Counted from the first letter of the stretch, positions 1-12,138 are shown. The stretch is 64,000 nucleotides of DNA from Gerris lacustris (GCA_951217055.1 OX578283.1:1922001-1986000), one strand, 5' to 3'. Translations and numbers: made by a program. The notes: generated by a model from the sequence alone, not told the origin.

Positions 1-145
1 ATTCCCTAGTCACAGCTGTTCTTGTAGTGACCAAGCCTATAAGGGTGTGTTGGTGCTGTAGTTTCCCTAAGTGAAACACTTTTATACGGAGAATTCTTGG
101 GGTAAAAAAAAATAATATAAATTGGCATAAAAAAAAATTGTTATA

Positions 146-456
146 CAGTAGAACCTCTATAAGAAGTGTCTCAAGGGGATTAGGGAAACAGTCTTGTTAT
201 CGAGGTGCTCTTTTTGTTGAGGGTCGTGTTATCAAGGTTAATGGCAGGGTTTTCAAATCTAAACTTGTTCAAGGTCGACCCGTTCCTGTATAGAGACGCG
301 TTATAGAGGTTGACTTCTCAAAACGACTTGTTATAGAGGTTCTGAGTTACGTTGTGAGTAGGGAAAAAATCTGTGTTATAGAGGTTGTTTGGATAATAAT
401 AGTCGCGTTATAGAGGTTGATTTAACATTATGTGTTATGGCAATCTCAAGGGGATT
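146..456. repeat. Degenerate repeat rich in 'GTTATAGAGGTT'
   Basis: The stretch opens with CAGTAGAACCTCTATAA, which resembles the ends of pogo/Tigger-type MITEs, and carries about seven degenerate copies of GTTATAGAGGTT. The phrase CTCAAGGGGAT occurs near both ends, in direct orientation. It lies upstream of the first visible TOM70 exon, probably in an intron. Assignment to pogo is inference. Confidence 0.4.
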
Positions 457-555
457 TGATAATTGCACTTGTAATCCTTCTTTCCACCTTTTTTAATGGC
501 AGAATTTGTTTATTGTATCTATTGGTTGAGTTTAATGTTATTGCAATTGTTACAG

Positions 556-652
556 ATATATCTGGATCAGCAAGACTTTGACTCGGCTGAGAAATCCTTC
601 AACAAGGCAATGCTAGACGATCCCAAGAATGCAACCATCCTTGTACACAAAG
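556..652 (+). CDS. Tom70: TOM70, third-last coding exon (gene continues off the left edge)
   Basis: TOM70 is the outer-membrane receptor of the TOM complex. It binds internal-signal preproteins such as metabolite carriers, and Hsp70/Hsp90, through TPR repeats. This exon follows a TTACAG acceptor and ends before GTAAAC, in phase 1. It encodes a TPR helix beginning IYLDQQDFDSAEKSF and ending DDPKNATILVHKG. Joined to exons 2066-2189 and 3754-3919 it gives 387 nt, 128 residues plus stop, colinear with the C-terminus of animal TOM70 (family length about 600), including the hallmark FAYET and VEVQRG phrases. The upstream three quarters of the gene lie outside the window. Alternatives are other TPR proteins, but the C-terminal order fits TOM70 best. 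Confidence 0.9.
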
Positions 653-700
653 GTAAACAACAATACAAATCTTAAATCAAACCCTCCCTAAATTCTATTG

Positions 701-956
701 GTACTTCTTTAGATTGTTACTCCCCTAGGTTTTTTTTTTTAGAATATAAATTAATATAATTATTTAAATGTACATTACTTTGTCTAAATAACTATTAAGA
801 CAAAGGGATGTTCAGTCCAATGTACTTTGTGACAAAGGAATATCACACTTCTGTTTTTATAAGGGGAGTAACAGTCTAAAGAAGAACATTCCGTACATCT
901 TCTTTATATTGTTACTCTCTTCTGTTTTTTATAAGGGAAGTTACAGTCTAAAAAAG
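701..956. repeat. R4 MITE copy 1 (ends CTTCTTTAGATTGTTACTCC)
   Basis: Inverted termini: the left end reads CTTCTTTAGATTGTTACTCC and the complement recurs at about 863-885 and again, degenerate, to 956. The inner part matches the copy at 7141-7375 in inverse orientation. It sits in a TOM70 intron. No coding capacity. Confidence 0.65.
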
Positions 957-2065
957 TATAGTTTTAATTAATAACTTTTGTAATTAAATGCAAAAGTTTA
1001 GATGTAAATGGATAAATAAAATTATGTACATTGATTTGGTCTTTTTTAACGCTCTATTAATAATAACTATTATAAATAAGTAATTGCTAATATAATGAGG
1101 TAAATTATTAACTTTTTAGTTTTTATTTTAATAAATGAATTATAATTCAATTCATTACTATAAACTCTATTCCTATATCTATTGTTGAGGTCCGTGTAAT
1201 GTAGACTCTAATAGCTTATATTATGATACATGAATACTACACTTTTAACACAACACAAGACAAGATGTCAATTTATATTTAAATCATTTTAAGTTGACAA
1301 CATATAAACAAATATAATATAATTAATTTGTACCTTCTACATCTATGCCCATCTAAAAATAATTAAATAAGGAATATTTTTGTAGAAATGGGAGAAAGAC
1401 AGCTGTAAAATTAAATCTTGTTTCCTATTTTAAAAAATAATGGGATGCCTCGGAACTTTTCCTCACCAACTAGGGGCAGATAGGTGGGGGGGGGGGTAGC
1501 GTCTGGCAAAGGAAAACATACCAACCAGCATCATATTATCCAATGAGCCCCCCCTCTGAAATCATCCCTATCTAAACTCATTTTGTGTCACCGATCAAGT
1601 AACAATTAAGTACAATTGTTCAAATTTTAGTCAAATGGTGGTATAAATATCACTATTTGTTTCATGACACAATATAATGCGATAACTTAAGCCACAATAA
1701 AATAGTGATAAATATGTGAAAAAGTAAATAGGCTATTGATTTTTAAAAAATTGGCTATTGCTAAACTGGGCTATTGATTTTACCAGAATACTTACATGTT
1801 AAATTATTGTTTGTTTTTTCCCCCCTATTTTAATATACTTCTCTCAAACACTGATTTCTTATGTAATTTATTATTTGCCATGAAGATTTAAAACTTAATT
1901 GCTATTTTGTACTACTCTACCTTTTGTCCTATATCTTCCTTATTAAATACCCACAGCCAGAGTTCGATTAGGAAAATTGTACGTTTTATCTTTGTATACT
2001 AAAATGAATAAAAATGAAGAATTGATTATTGAGTTGAAATTTGATGTTGTTTGTGTTGTTTTTAG
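957..2065. other. TOM70 intron remainder, AT-rich
   Basis: Intronic sequence between the MITE and the next exon. It holds a G-run near 1483-1496 and otherwise simple AT-rich DNA. No gene recognised; small ORFs here read across the 2065/2066 splice junction and are shadows. Confidence 0.6.
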
Positions 2066-2189
2066 GATTGTTGGAGTTACAGTGGCACCAGGATGTGAAC
2101 AAGGCAGTGGAGTACATGGAGAAAGCAATACAAGTCGATCCTCTGCTCGAGTTTGCCTATGAAACCCTCGCTACCGTTGAAGTGCAGAG
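2066..2189 (+). CDS. Tom70: TOM70, second-last coding exon
   Basis: It starts after TTTTTAG (phase 1, completing Gly) and ends before GTAATG. It encodes GLLELQWHQDVNKAVEY through a second TPR helix pair ending in FAYETLATVEVQR. The intron that follows is 1564 bp and holds a SINE-like repeat and a foldback element. Start and end were fixed by codon continuity with the flanking exons. Confidence 0.92.
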
Positions 2190-2344
2190 GTAATGTTAAC
2201 CATGGAGGGTTCGAGTAGCTCGTACATCGTGTAGCAGACTTGTTGCCTGTCTGAGCGATATATATGTGTGGTCACAACTTGGATGTTGACTACAGATCTG
2301 GGTACAATGCACAGATCGGGTCCTCCCCTCAATGTCCACTCAGT

Positions 2345-2660
2345 AATGCTTCTATAAAAAAAAAAAAAAAAATTGGTTCGAGACAACTAAGACAAACTTT
2401 CTCATATACAAGTTCATAATTACTTAGCCAATGTTTTCCATTTATTAGTTTTTGTAAGTACGTTTAATTATTATTGAAAATTATATCAAAATTTACCATA
2501 AAAATAACTTCTCCAGGGCGGGGAATCTCTCCGTCCAAGTTTTAAGCTATTTTCTCAGGAACTAGATTTTTCCTGGGAAAACTGCTTATATCGTTGGATT
2601 CGTCATTAAATGGACTACATTTTAGAATTTGTTAATCAAAGTGTTTATATTTATCAGATA
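2345..2660. repeat. SINE-like dispersed repeat in the last TOM70 intron
   Basis: The repeat follows a poly(A) run and shares about 270 bp with 11819-11945 plus 15607-15770. In that copy an R2 element is inserted after ATTATTGAACACTTTATTAAA. The other copy includes GGTTCGATTCC on the minus strand, a good pol III B-box, preceded by an A-box-like TAGCTTTAAACGCGG; here the B-box portion is deleted. tRNA origin is inference. Confidence 0.5.
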
Positions 2661-2761
2661 TCTCAATCTTTGATCAGATATTCAATGTATCTATCTTTGA
2701 AATATCGATATTAATATCAACATCTAGGTCTGATATGGATGTCGATGGATATTTATCGAGA

Positions 2762-3546
2762 TATACAGGGTGGGCCCAAAAAATGCACTTTTTTGAACAC
2801 TTATAGCTCAGCTTCTGTAAAAGATAGAGATATGGGGTTTGCAGGGTCTGAAAACTACATTCTTCTACTTTAAATTTCATATCTATAACTTAAAAAACTA
2901 TTGGGTGAAAGCCATGCAATGACGGTTTGCAATAGGGTCTTAAAAGAAGTCGTTGTCCGGGTGGTAATTGTTATCGGGTATTATAGTTTTGATAAAATAA
3001 ATTACCATAATTGAGGGGGGGGGGGGGGGGGTTCTTTGTAAGTAAGTGGTAGGAGTCCCTCAGTGTTATAACAAACATTGAAGACGTGTTAAGCACATTG
3101 TTGCCTGAAGTCTGGGCAATTCTCTTGCAAGTATTGAATTGTCTGCAAGGAGCGATGGGACGGGGTAAAACATCTTGCATAAACGTGTAATTTAGCATTT
3201 AATCTTCATTTTCAACATCTTCAATGTTTGTTATAACACTGAGAGACTCATCCCACTTACTTACAAAGAAACTCCCCCCCCCCCCCCCTCTCCATTATGG
3301 TAATTTATTTTATCAAAACTATAATACCCGATAACAATTACTACCCGGACAACGACTTCTTTTAAGAGCCTATTTCAAACCGCCATTGCATGGCTTTCAC
3401 CCAATAGATTTTTAAGTTATAGATATGAAATTTAAAGTAGAAGAATGTAGTTTTCAGACCCTGCAAATCCCCTTATCTTTATCTATTACAGAAGCTGAGC
3501 TATAAGTGTTCAAAAAGGTGTGGTTTTTTTTGGCCCACCCTGTATA
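2762..3546. mobile_element. Long foldback transposon, TIR TATACAGGGTGGGCC
   Basis: Two arms of about 330 bp are near-perfect inverted copies around a loop near 3090-3190. They include G- and C-runs at 3014-3030 and 3275-3288 that face each other. The termini read TATACAGGGTGGGCC and its complement; flanking TA suggests a Tc1/mariner-like TA target. No ORF of weight. It lies wholly inside the last TOM70 intron. Confidence 0.8.
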
Positions 3547-3753
3547 TATTGTTGCAATTCTATTCAGCACCTCCTAGTTATAACACATCGCCCCTTAAAT
3601 TTGTCTCCACTCTTTACCTCTACCTTAGTCTCTTTCCCCCCATCCCCTTCCAGAGGGCAATAGTACCCACTTTGAGAACTTATGTCTTAAATGAAAGTGT
3701 TATAACAAAGAATGTGAAAATTCAGCTTAATTTGTTTTCCATTTTTTGTTCAG

Positions 3754-3919
3754 GGGTCAGATGGAGCGCGCCATAGGTCTGTTTGATAAAGCTCTGGCAC
3801 TATCAAAGGGAGAACGTGAAATGGCACATATCTGCGCTCTGAAAGCGGCTGCCGAAACTCAACTGAGAATGGCACAGACTCTTGGTTTATCTACGCCCAA
3901 CATTAACCAAGCGTTTTGA
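3754..3919 (+). CDS. Tom70: TOM70, last coding exon with stop
   Basis: It opens after TTTTTTGTTCAG in phase 2, completing Arg, then reads GQMERAIGLFDKALALSKGE and ends ...LGLSTPNINQAF before TGA at 3917-3919. This is the final TPR plus the short C-terminal tail typical of TOM70. The exon is intact and its codon use is unremarkable. Confidence 0.92.
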
Positions 3920-4076
3920 GCAGCAATCGTTCTCGATACAAATAAGCTTCGGTAAACACGTGGAAGAGAGTGATTTTTAAGCGACGCTTTGCCAAAGGAG
4001 CGACCACATCACTCAGACTACAGAGAGAGAGCGACCAGACTCAGAAACTCCCCCTAGTCACACTTCGTCCTTTGTA

Positions 4077-4082
4077 AATAAA
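4077..4082 (+). promoter_or_regulatory. Tom70: Candidate TOM70 poly(A) signal AATAAA
   Basis: AATAAA lies 158 bp past the stop and is followed by T-rich sequence at 4113-4137, a normal arrangement for an insect cleavage site. Other AT-rich candidates exist farther downstream. Confidence 0.5.
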
Positions 4083-4724
4083 TTCACCTTGACATTATTT
4101 AGAATGTATCTCTTTATTTTATTTTGCTTTTTTTTTCTTCTTCTTAATTAATGTTGGAACTGATGTAATTAATTATTGTTATTATTATTATTATTATTCG
4201 TAAAAAAAAAAAATGATAATATAAAAAACAAACAAATTGTTTATTTGTTAGTCATTTTTTATTAGTTTAACTGACTTTATTATTTTTGTTTTTATTTCTT
4301 TTTTTTTATATACATAATTGTATCTGTATATGATTTTTTTTTTTGGTGGTTTATAAGACATGTTTAAAAAATTATATAATATTCACTTGTTAATGCTAAG
4401 TAGATTGTTCTTTAAAAAAAAAAAAAAACTAAATAATATTAATAATTTTTATTAAAAATTATTAATATATTATTATACTATAAGTTGTTGAAGCAAGGTA
4501 ATGTTCCTCTAAAGCAGGGTGTACTACACGTTTGTTAAATACTCTATACTTTTAATTGTACTTCATATTTGATTATGGGTATCAAATTGTTTCAGATTTG
4601 TTTAGGAAAAGGAAGGATTTTTCATTGATCTCATATTAGAATTAATTTGATAAGCATTGAATTATTTACTAAAATATTTTCTTATAACTTTATGAAAGTT
4701 GATTTACATCTATTCTGTACCTTC

Positions 4725-5042
4725 TAAAGCCTCGTTTCCATTCTAACAAGTTGCAGGCACATGTTGCGGGACAAGTGCAATTGGAAACAGTTCCGCAACA
4801 TTTTAGAAACAAAACACTGAAAATATCTCAACCACAAACAAGAGAGCACGTGTCGGTAGGGAGCAAGTTTTAGTTATGGTTTGGACTGCGAATATAGACT
4901 GCACAGTTTGTGTGCCACAGTCGCTTGTCACATTTTTGTCCTCGGCACATGTTGCAGACTGTTTCCATTTCAACAAAATCCTGGAACTTGTGCCGGCAAC
5001 ATGTTACGGGACAAATTTGTTGTAATGGAAACGGGGCTTAAC
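4725..5042. repeat. MITE with TIR like TAAGCCYCGTTTCCATT
   Basis: The left end TAAAGCCTCGTTTCCATT and the right end, in complement TAAGCCCCGTTTCCATT, are inverted. Both arms continue with ACAAGTTG/ACATGTTGC(G)GG motifs. The organisation matches the elements at 23456-24316 and 36745-36987, whose ends also begin (T)AAGCC. No coding capacity. Confidence 0.65.
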
Positions 5043-5250
5043 TAAATCAAACATCATCGAAACACTTAAATTTAAATTTCAATATCAATATTTGATTTTT
5101 TATTTTATAGTCTTAGAAATTGTTAATTGGGATTATCGGTAATTTATAATTCAATAATCTGTATTCAGGGATTAGTCAAAAATGTGGTTACGCCCCCAAT
5201 AACATTTTAGTGAATTAGCGGAGAAAAGCAAGACTCATAAGATGTTTATA

Positions 5251-5450
5251 GTAAACACATTATACTTTTTAACTCTTGACAGCTTGGGAAAATCGAGAAA
5301 AAAAATGGGAGGAGAGTGAATGAGAGCTTGAGATTTTGGCGGGTAATAGGTCATTACCCGCCAAAATCTCAAGCTCTCATACACTCTCCTCCCATTTTTT
5401 TTCTCGATTTTCCTAAGCTGTCAGAGTTAAAAAGTATAATGTGTTTACTT
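5251..5450. mobile_element. R5 foldback, near-perfect palindrome
   Basis: Two arms of about 94 bp pair almost completely around GGTAATAGGTCATTACC. The arms carry GACAGCTTGGGAAAATCGAG (left) and its near-complement (right). The ends share AACTCTGACAGC with 8561-8717, so this is a small family. An apparent ORF across it is a palindrome artefact. Confidence 0.8.
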
Positions 5451-6764
5451 TATAAGGCTGTAAGTGTACTTTTTAGTGTATGGGATAATTTAGGGTGATT
5501 TTGGGGGAAGCTTCAAAAATTTAACTGTAAAACCCGTAGCGAGTGACATCTCATTTTAAAGGTCTTAATATATAAAACAGAAAAGCACAAACTAGAAGTC
5601 TCTATCTCAATATTATTAAAAATTGCTGGCAATTAGCTAATTCTTACAGCTTCACATTGCTTTTGCTTATTAAATTCATTATTAATTTTGCTCATTTAGT
5701 TGCACTAAAATGTACATCTTTATGCCTTATAAACATTTTATGAGTTTGATTTGCTTCTGATAATACACTACTAAAAAGTTATAAAGGTGTTTTCAATCTT
5801 TTGATGTAATGGGTACTTATATAAAATTCCAAATACTGCTCACTAACTGACCCAAACAATATCTCTAGAACAACTGTGTTGTAATTAGGTTCCTATTAGG
5901 CCCTAGGTGTTTGCTAAGAAATATTTTTTTATGAACTGCCATCTTGCTTTCAAGATGGTGTCCATTTATACGCAAAATTTGTCATGAGAATTTCTCCGGA
6001 ACCAATCGCACTGGAATCTTGAAAATTTGCTACTTAACTTCCTTTTATGACAGAACCAATTTAAGAGTAAGAGTTTTTCAATCGGACATTTTGATTTAAG
6101 ATGGCGGCCAAAGTAAGTAACTAAGTAGAAAACTAAGTCCCCCCACTAATAAGGGATGAGATGAGACACGAGGGATTAATTACAGGTGAATAAATCTGAT
6201 TTTTATGGAAAGTTAACATTTAAAAATGCTTTTTCAGTAGTAAATATCAGGGATTTATTACAGAGTTTTAAAAATTATATTATATAAGAGGGGCATCATT
6301 CATATTCTCGCTTAGCAAAATAATTGTAATGTTTCTTAACTGTAGTTTATAAATCTATTAAAGTAAAAAATGAAAAATGCTTTTAAAATAACAAACGCTG
6401 AAGCTAAGCACAGGAATCCTGTTAGTTCTAGCATATGGCAGAAGATGGATTATTCTTGCAATAAAAAATTAACATCGATGGTCCTAATGTGTTTTAGCCA
6501 AAAATTGACATCGGTTGTTTTAGCTCCGAGGCACAATTTGATGGGTTAATAATTGATCAAGAACCAGTTAACAGAGAAATTAAAACTAAGTTAATTATTT
6601 ATACAGATATTTTTTAAATTTAATCATAGTGAGTCAAATTTAAAGAGTTGGTTGTAATGTATTCAAATTTTGCAGTTTTAAACAATTGAACCAAAATAAG
6701 TTTTGTGCATTTGAGCCTTATCTATCATTTGAAATGAAGTGTTCATTTAAATGTCACATTGCCT
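5451..6764. other. Intergenic, no gene recognised
   Basis: AT-rich sequence with no ORF of substance. The phrases GCCATCTTGCTTTCAAGATGG near 5940 and TTTAAGATGGCGGCC near 6095 are of a kind common in decayed insect repeats. Nothing further can be supported. Confidence 0.5.
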
Positions 6765-7023
6765 AATGATGACATATTGTCACTGAAACAGCAAATTGTC
6801 ATATGACAAAAAGGGCATTTTTCAGGAGAGCAAAAAAAGTGTATATTTTCTTTCAATAATATGATAAAATTATTATACCATCTTTATTATTCTTTAATGA
6901 AGATGGTATAATAATTTTATCATATTATTGAAAGAAAATATACACTTTTTTTGCTCTCCTGAAAAATGCCCTTTTTGACATACGACAATTTGCAGTTTCA
7001 GTGACGATATTGAGTTAATCATT
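6765..7023. mobile_element. Perfect-arm foldback (about 120-bp arms)
   Basis: The arms at about 6790-6885 and 6900-6995 are virtually identical inverted copies (for example AGGAGAGCAAAAAAAGTGTA against its complement), separated by about 15 bp. Divergence rises only at the outer ends. Such high identity implies recent formation or gene conversion between the arms. Confidence 0.8.
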
Positions 7024-7140
7024 GTAACTTGACTCATGAAATGTTGACTTTAGATGATTTAATTAATTTTGTTACGAAGTTTTACTGTAAAATGTGTTTT
7101 AAAGCCTTATATACCCATGTTAACTCTATTATGACTTTTT

Positions 7141-7375
7141 TGGCACTTCTTTAGATTGTTACTCCCCTTATATAAAAAAAACCAAAGGGGAGTACCAATC
7201 TAAAGAAGGTGTACGGAATTTTCTTCTTTAGACTGTTACTCCCCTTTTAAAAACAGAAGTGTGATATTCCTTTGTCCCATAGTACATTGGACTAAACATC
7301 CCTTTGTCTTAATAGTTATTTAGTGAAAGGCATTTATAATCTAATAAAACATAGGGGAACAATCTAAAGAAGCAC
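7141..7375. repeat. R4 MITE copy 2
   Basis: It begins GGCACTTCTTTAGATTGTTA and ends with AACAATCTAAAGAAGCACC. The inside is the reverse complement of 701-890, so the two copies are inverted relative to each other. Confidence 0.65.
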
Positions 7376-7405
7376 CACTTTTTTTTTAGTCATAACCATT
7401 GATTA

Positions 7406-7637
7406 CAGTTTGCGAGTTATGAGTTGTGAATTTTGACAGTGCGGGGAAATTCTGAAAAATTAGGGTGTGCAGCCAATGAGAAGTCAGGATTTTGAATTGT
7501 AGAAGGTCTGGCCAACTAGACCAACAAAAATGTCACTGGAACCACCCCTCCCACAGACCTACTGGCTTTATTTTTTTCCTTATTTAGGTTGGCCAATCTG
7601 AGTGTCAAATGTCACAACTCATAACGAGCATACTGTA
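7406..7637. repeat. MITE with TIR ACAGTWTGCGAGTTATGAGT
   Basis: The inverted ends read TACAGTTTGCGAGTTATGAG and its near-complement (CTCATAACGAGCATACTGTA). The inner part resembles 59623-59838: both carry a phrase like CCAATGAGAAGTCAGGATTTT and a GGTTGGCCAATC-type segment. Non-coding. Confidence 0.65.
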
Positions 7638-8560
7638 ATAATTATGATTATTCTTACTTAGTTTCTTAAATTGTTGTGTTATATGCCTCAATGGAGAAAG
7701 TATAGAGTATAATTTTTTAATTTTGACACCCTGCGTCGAAAATAAGCAACAAAATTCGCTTGTTTAACGAGGAGAAGAAAGCAAATTTAAATAATGTAAA
7801 TAAGAAATTGATTTGTTAAAATAAATTTTAAAAAAATACCTAATGTTGTCCCAAATTTAAGCATTTTTTTAAAAAAAATGTTGTTTTATTTAATTTAAAA
7901 TTACCTTTACTGATTAAAAATGAGAAAACTCAACTTAAGTGGAAAGCTAAATCTGAGATTTTGTCTATATTAACTCACAACTAATAAAAATGACAGAAAA
8001 CTGGTAAAAGGGTCAGTTTAGTTCTAAAACATTTAAGATATTTGGTTATTTCTGAGATTTTGTATATCTTACTTATAGTGAATAAAACTTTGTCAATATG
8101 CCTTTTAAACTCAACAGACTGGAGTATCATCGGGGTTTATATGTTACCGGAAAAAAACTAGAATTAGTTAAAGCTAGAATGCCTAGGGCCTAAACAAACC
8201 TAGTTTTGGCTAGGTGCTTCAAACAAAGCTAATATTGGCTAGTAAGAACTTAAATTGCCTGTTCAAGACAAAACTGATTTTGACTGAAACATAGCCGTTA
8301 AGTGTGAAGGATTTGATTGTCTGGAATAGGATTGGAGTAAAATAATCTGTCTTAAACACCCCTTTGCAATATAGACAGAAACTATTTAATTTTTTGGAGA
8401 TCTGTGGAATAAAAAATCAGTTTCATTGAGTGAGTCCCAAGTCCCCCCCCCCCCCCCCCCCTCACATCCAGATATGGATTAAAGGAGAAGCTATTCCATC
8501 TTTCCCTTAAGATTCAGAGACAATGACAAGAATTCCTAACAATACCAAGGACAAAATTTG
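7638..8560. other. Intergenic, no gene recognised
   Basis: AT-rich, with a short ladder of near-repeats (GGCTAGGTGCTTC and GGCTAGTAAGAAC near 8200-8250) and a C-run at 8442-8461. No ORF or recognised element. Confidence 0.5.
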
Positions 8561-8717
8561 AATTTTAATACTGACAGCATGGGAAATTGAAAAAAAAAGA
8601 GTGGAAACAATGTAGGCTTGAAATTGTGGCGTCTAGAAAGTCAAATATCAAATTCTCAAGCGCTTGTTGCCTCACCACTTTTTTTTTTTATTTTCCACGC
8701 TGTCAGAATTAAAATTC
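8561..8717. mobile_element. R5 foldback copy 2
   Basis: The ends AATTTTAATACTGACAGC and GCTGTCAGAATTAAAATT are inverted. The arms include GGGAAATTGAAAAAAAAAGA and its counterpart. It is more diverged internally than the copy at 5251-5450. Confidence 0.7.
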
Positions 8718-9684
8718 ATCTTAGCCCCAGTATAGACAGAGTGAAATAGAAAGAGAGGCCGAATTAAAGATCTCTTTAACATTGATTATAATATCAGGAA
8801 TTAAATATCAACTAGTAGTAGTAAGGTCCTAGCACCAGTACTAGACGTGTAGGACGAACTACTTGTTCCAACCTAGCAATACGTCGTGTCAGAGAGGTTA
8901 CGTAAAGTGACGAAGGTTGCTGTGACGTCAGGCGCCCTCCACGATTTTTTTGTCAGGTTATCTTTTTTGGCTCATAACAAACCATTGTTTACTAGTGTTC
9001 TGTAAGCATTTTATAGTTGTTTCCTCTTTTTATTCTATTAAAAGCTTTTTTAACTGTTTTTAACCTTATCATATATCCGTAACATCATTAATAAGCCAAT
9101 AAATGTATACATTATAGATGATAAAACAAATAAGTCTCACAAATAACTCAAATAAGATGTAAAAGATAACTTACTTACAGATTATGTTTCGCCACACAGA
9201 AAATGGATTTGTATTGCGGTAAAAGAGACATTTATCTTTTAAGGCTCTATGGTTGCACCCAAATTCAAAGCATTCAGACATTTTTCATTCTTAAATTAAT
9301 AAAATTGATTAAAAAATAATAATAAAATAAAATAGCACTGATAAAACCCAGTTGTATGATCTTTGTTATGAGCCAGCGCAGATTAGCCAACGTAACAACA
9401 CACACTTTTTTTACGTAAGTGACGTCACACTTCCCCGGCGTATTAGGCAATCTTTTAGACCAACAGTTCCCAACCTTTCTTGTCTCGCATTCAATTATTC
9501 TGAATCAAACCCCTTAATTAATATTATACTTCCTATACTAATTTTATAACTGATACTTTCATGAGTTTTTAGTACCTTAAAAGAAAATAGTCCATCAACC
9601 CTGTAAAAATAACTCAAGTGAGGAGAAACAAAGGGGTGCTAGTAACATTTTTTAAATAATTCAAGATAAAAAGAACTTTTTATA
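8718..9684. other. Intergenic with a weak inverted pair
   Basis: Near 8850 the phrase TACTAGACGTGTAGGACGAA recurs at about 27460, marking a dispersed repeat. TTTGGCTCATAACAAA near 8968 is the complement of TTTGTTATGAGCCAG near 9362, with GACGTCA-type motifs outside both, so a decayed TIR element is possible. No gene. Confidence 0.4.
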
Positions 9685-10270
9685 TACTACGTTTTTAAAT
9701 TTTCTGTTGAATCGTATGTAATGTTGATAATATAATTGTTATTGTTATATAATATTTAATGTTAGTGAAAAAAAAAATAGTTCCGAATTTATTTACTTCA
9801 CATAAATGACAACCATCCAGAGAGCTGATCTTAAACCTACAAAGATAAATCTTTGTACAACGGATCTCCCCAACACCAAATCTAAAGCATGCCATCGATA
9901 TATTTGAAATAATATAAATAATATAATCAATATTTCCCCTTTTGCTGTCATTCAATGTTTATCTATCACAAATTTGAGACCCGTCAAAATGAAGATTGCG
10001 TAAATATTGGATATGGCAAAACAAATAAAATAACCTGCGGATTTTTTCCGAACTAACTTTCCGCACAGCAAAATTTGCTGAAAACTAATTACATTCTGCT
10101 GAAAGATGGCTAAAAGTATTAAAATAATGCATTGTCATCGTGTTCTGAGCTATGCTAAAAGTTTCAAATGTCTAGCTATTCGGGAAGTTAGTTAGAAATC
10201 GATTGCCAGATTTGTACCGGACAAACAAACAAACAAACAAACAAGAATGCAAGCTAATAAAAACGTAGTA
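9685..10270 (+). repeat. R1 MITE, TIR TACTACGTTTTTA
   Basis: It starts TACTACGTTTTTA and ends TAAAAACGTAGTA, a perfect 13-bp TIR, 586 bp apart. Other copies are at 20375-20804 (inverse), 48007-48615 and 55589-56180. All contain a (CAAA)n tract near the 3' end and the phrase GAGAGCTGATCTTAAACCT. No shared reading frame is open across the copies, so it looks non-autonomous. Confidence 0.8.
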
Positions 10271-10424
10271 AAAAAATAATAAACTTGGATAAAATAAAGG
10301 TATTTTAAAAAATTGATAAAAGACATAAACAAATTATAAAAGATTGGTAGTGCGTGAAGTCTCACGTAAAAAGGGTTTCGTTGGTGTTGTAAACATGAAA
10401 GTAGTAAGGGGGGGGGGGGCAAAA

Positions 10425-11215
10425 TATTGATGTTTTTTCCCAAATGGCGGGGAAAATTAAACGCTTTCTACAAGTGTTATATATTTTTGTAACCTACTCT
10501 TCAATACCTTTCATTTGATCCCTCACCCCAATTAAAAAAAAAAAAATCCGTCCAAGTTGCTATTTGTGTTTTTTCTTTGGCCCATCAGAACGCATATTTT
10601 TTATATTTTTAGTAACAGCGGAAATATAGTTTTATTTTTAGTTATTTTTAAATATAGGGACACGCAAAATTTCGATGTTTTTTGACAAATGGCGCCGAAA
10701 ATTGAACGCTTTCCCTAAGTGATATATATATTTGTAATCTACTCTTCAATACCTTTCATTTGATACCCCACACAAAATTTAAAAAAATATTTATTTTCGT
10801 GTAACATTATGAATTATCCACCATCTTGGATTCCCAGTAAATCAGATCAAATTGCTAATCTTATTTTTTCTATGGCCCACCAGACCACACATTTTGCATA
10901 TTTTTCTATATTTGTAGTATGAGTGGAAATAAGATTTTAGGGGGGGGGGGCACGCAAAATTTCAATGTTTTTTGACAAAATGGCGCAGAAAATTGAACAC
11001 TTTCCCCAAGTGGTATATATTTTTGTAATCTACTCTTCAATACCTTTCATTTGATACCCCACTCAAAATTTAAAAAAAAAATTTAATATTGGAAAGTTTT
11101 ATGTTTCTATCTCATTTTATTCATAATTTATTGGAACCGTACAGAGTGCCAGACAGACAGACACATGGACGAAACTATAAGGGTTTCTTTTTTTGGTTTT
11201 ACCCACGAAACCCTA
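10425..11215 (+). repeat. Three degenerate tandem units of about 290 bp
   Basis: The phrase CTACTCTTCAATACCTTTCA recurs near 10495, 10740 and 11032. Each time it is preceded by an AAATGGCG..GAAAATT..ACGCTTTC-type segment and followed by an A-run. The block ends in GACAGACAGACACATGGACG and a GGGTTTC/GAAACCC hairpin near 11180-11215, typical of 3' ends of decayed insect repeats. Confidence 0.55.
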
Positions 11216-12138
11216 AAAACAAGGGTTTATTTAAAATAAAGGATTAAAAAAAATAATAACAGACCAAAAGTTAAATAAATTTACACTTTCCTGTAAATAA
11301 CATTAAATGCAAAAAGCTGAGTTCGATTCTCTGACGGGGAGAAGTTATTGTAACTATGAATACTCAAAACAACCAAAAAAACGGAAAACAAAAACACTGT
11401 ACCAAGTAATAATGTACACAAAAATAATATGTGAAAGTTTAATAGGTACCAGATTTATTTGACTGTCTTTTTGTTGCTGATTTTGATACATCTTCTATTG
11501 ACGGTTATGGGTATTTTGGTAGACTTAAAGCCCCATGAGTAACAAAATGTCTTCAATGAGTGTCACCCCTTTCATGCGAGTCCTATACCCTGGGTTACCA
11601 TATTACCCGTTTTTCCCGGAAACCACCCGTTTTTTAATCGGATTTTTCCCCCCGGTTGAAAACCCCCTCAAAATGGCAAAACCACCCGTTTTTACAATGC
11701 TCAGAAAATTGTATTCAGTAATTTACTAGTGTTACAAACGTAACCCTTATAACCTTATTAATCCAAATAAAAACCCTTTTTAAAATTGTTTGAAAACAAA
11801 ACCTCATTATAATAAATTAAAAAATTGGTCCGAGACAACTCAGACAAACTCTCACATACGAGTTCATAATTACTTAGCCCATTGCTTTCCGTTTATTAGT
11901 TTTCTGAGGTACATTTAATTATTATTGAACACTTTATTAAAATGTATCATAACTAGGCATCGCGTGGCTCTATCATTGAAGCGAGCGTATTGCAATTAAA
12001 TACTGAATATTGAAATTTATTAATCACGATGGATGTCATAGTTGAAGATAAGTGGAAGAGAGTAGTGTGGGGAAGAGTGGGGGTACTCGGTACAAAGCTT
12101 TACATCCTAAACAAACCTATACACTATACGACTATAAC

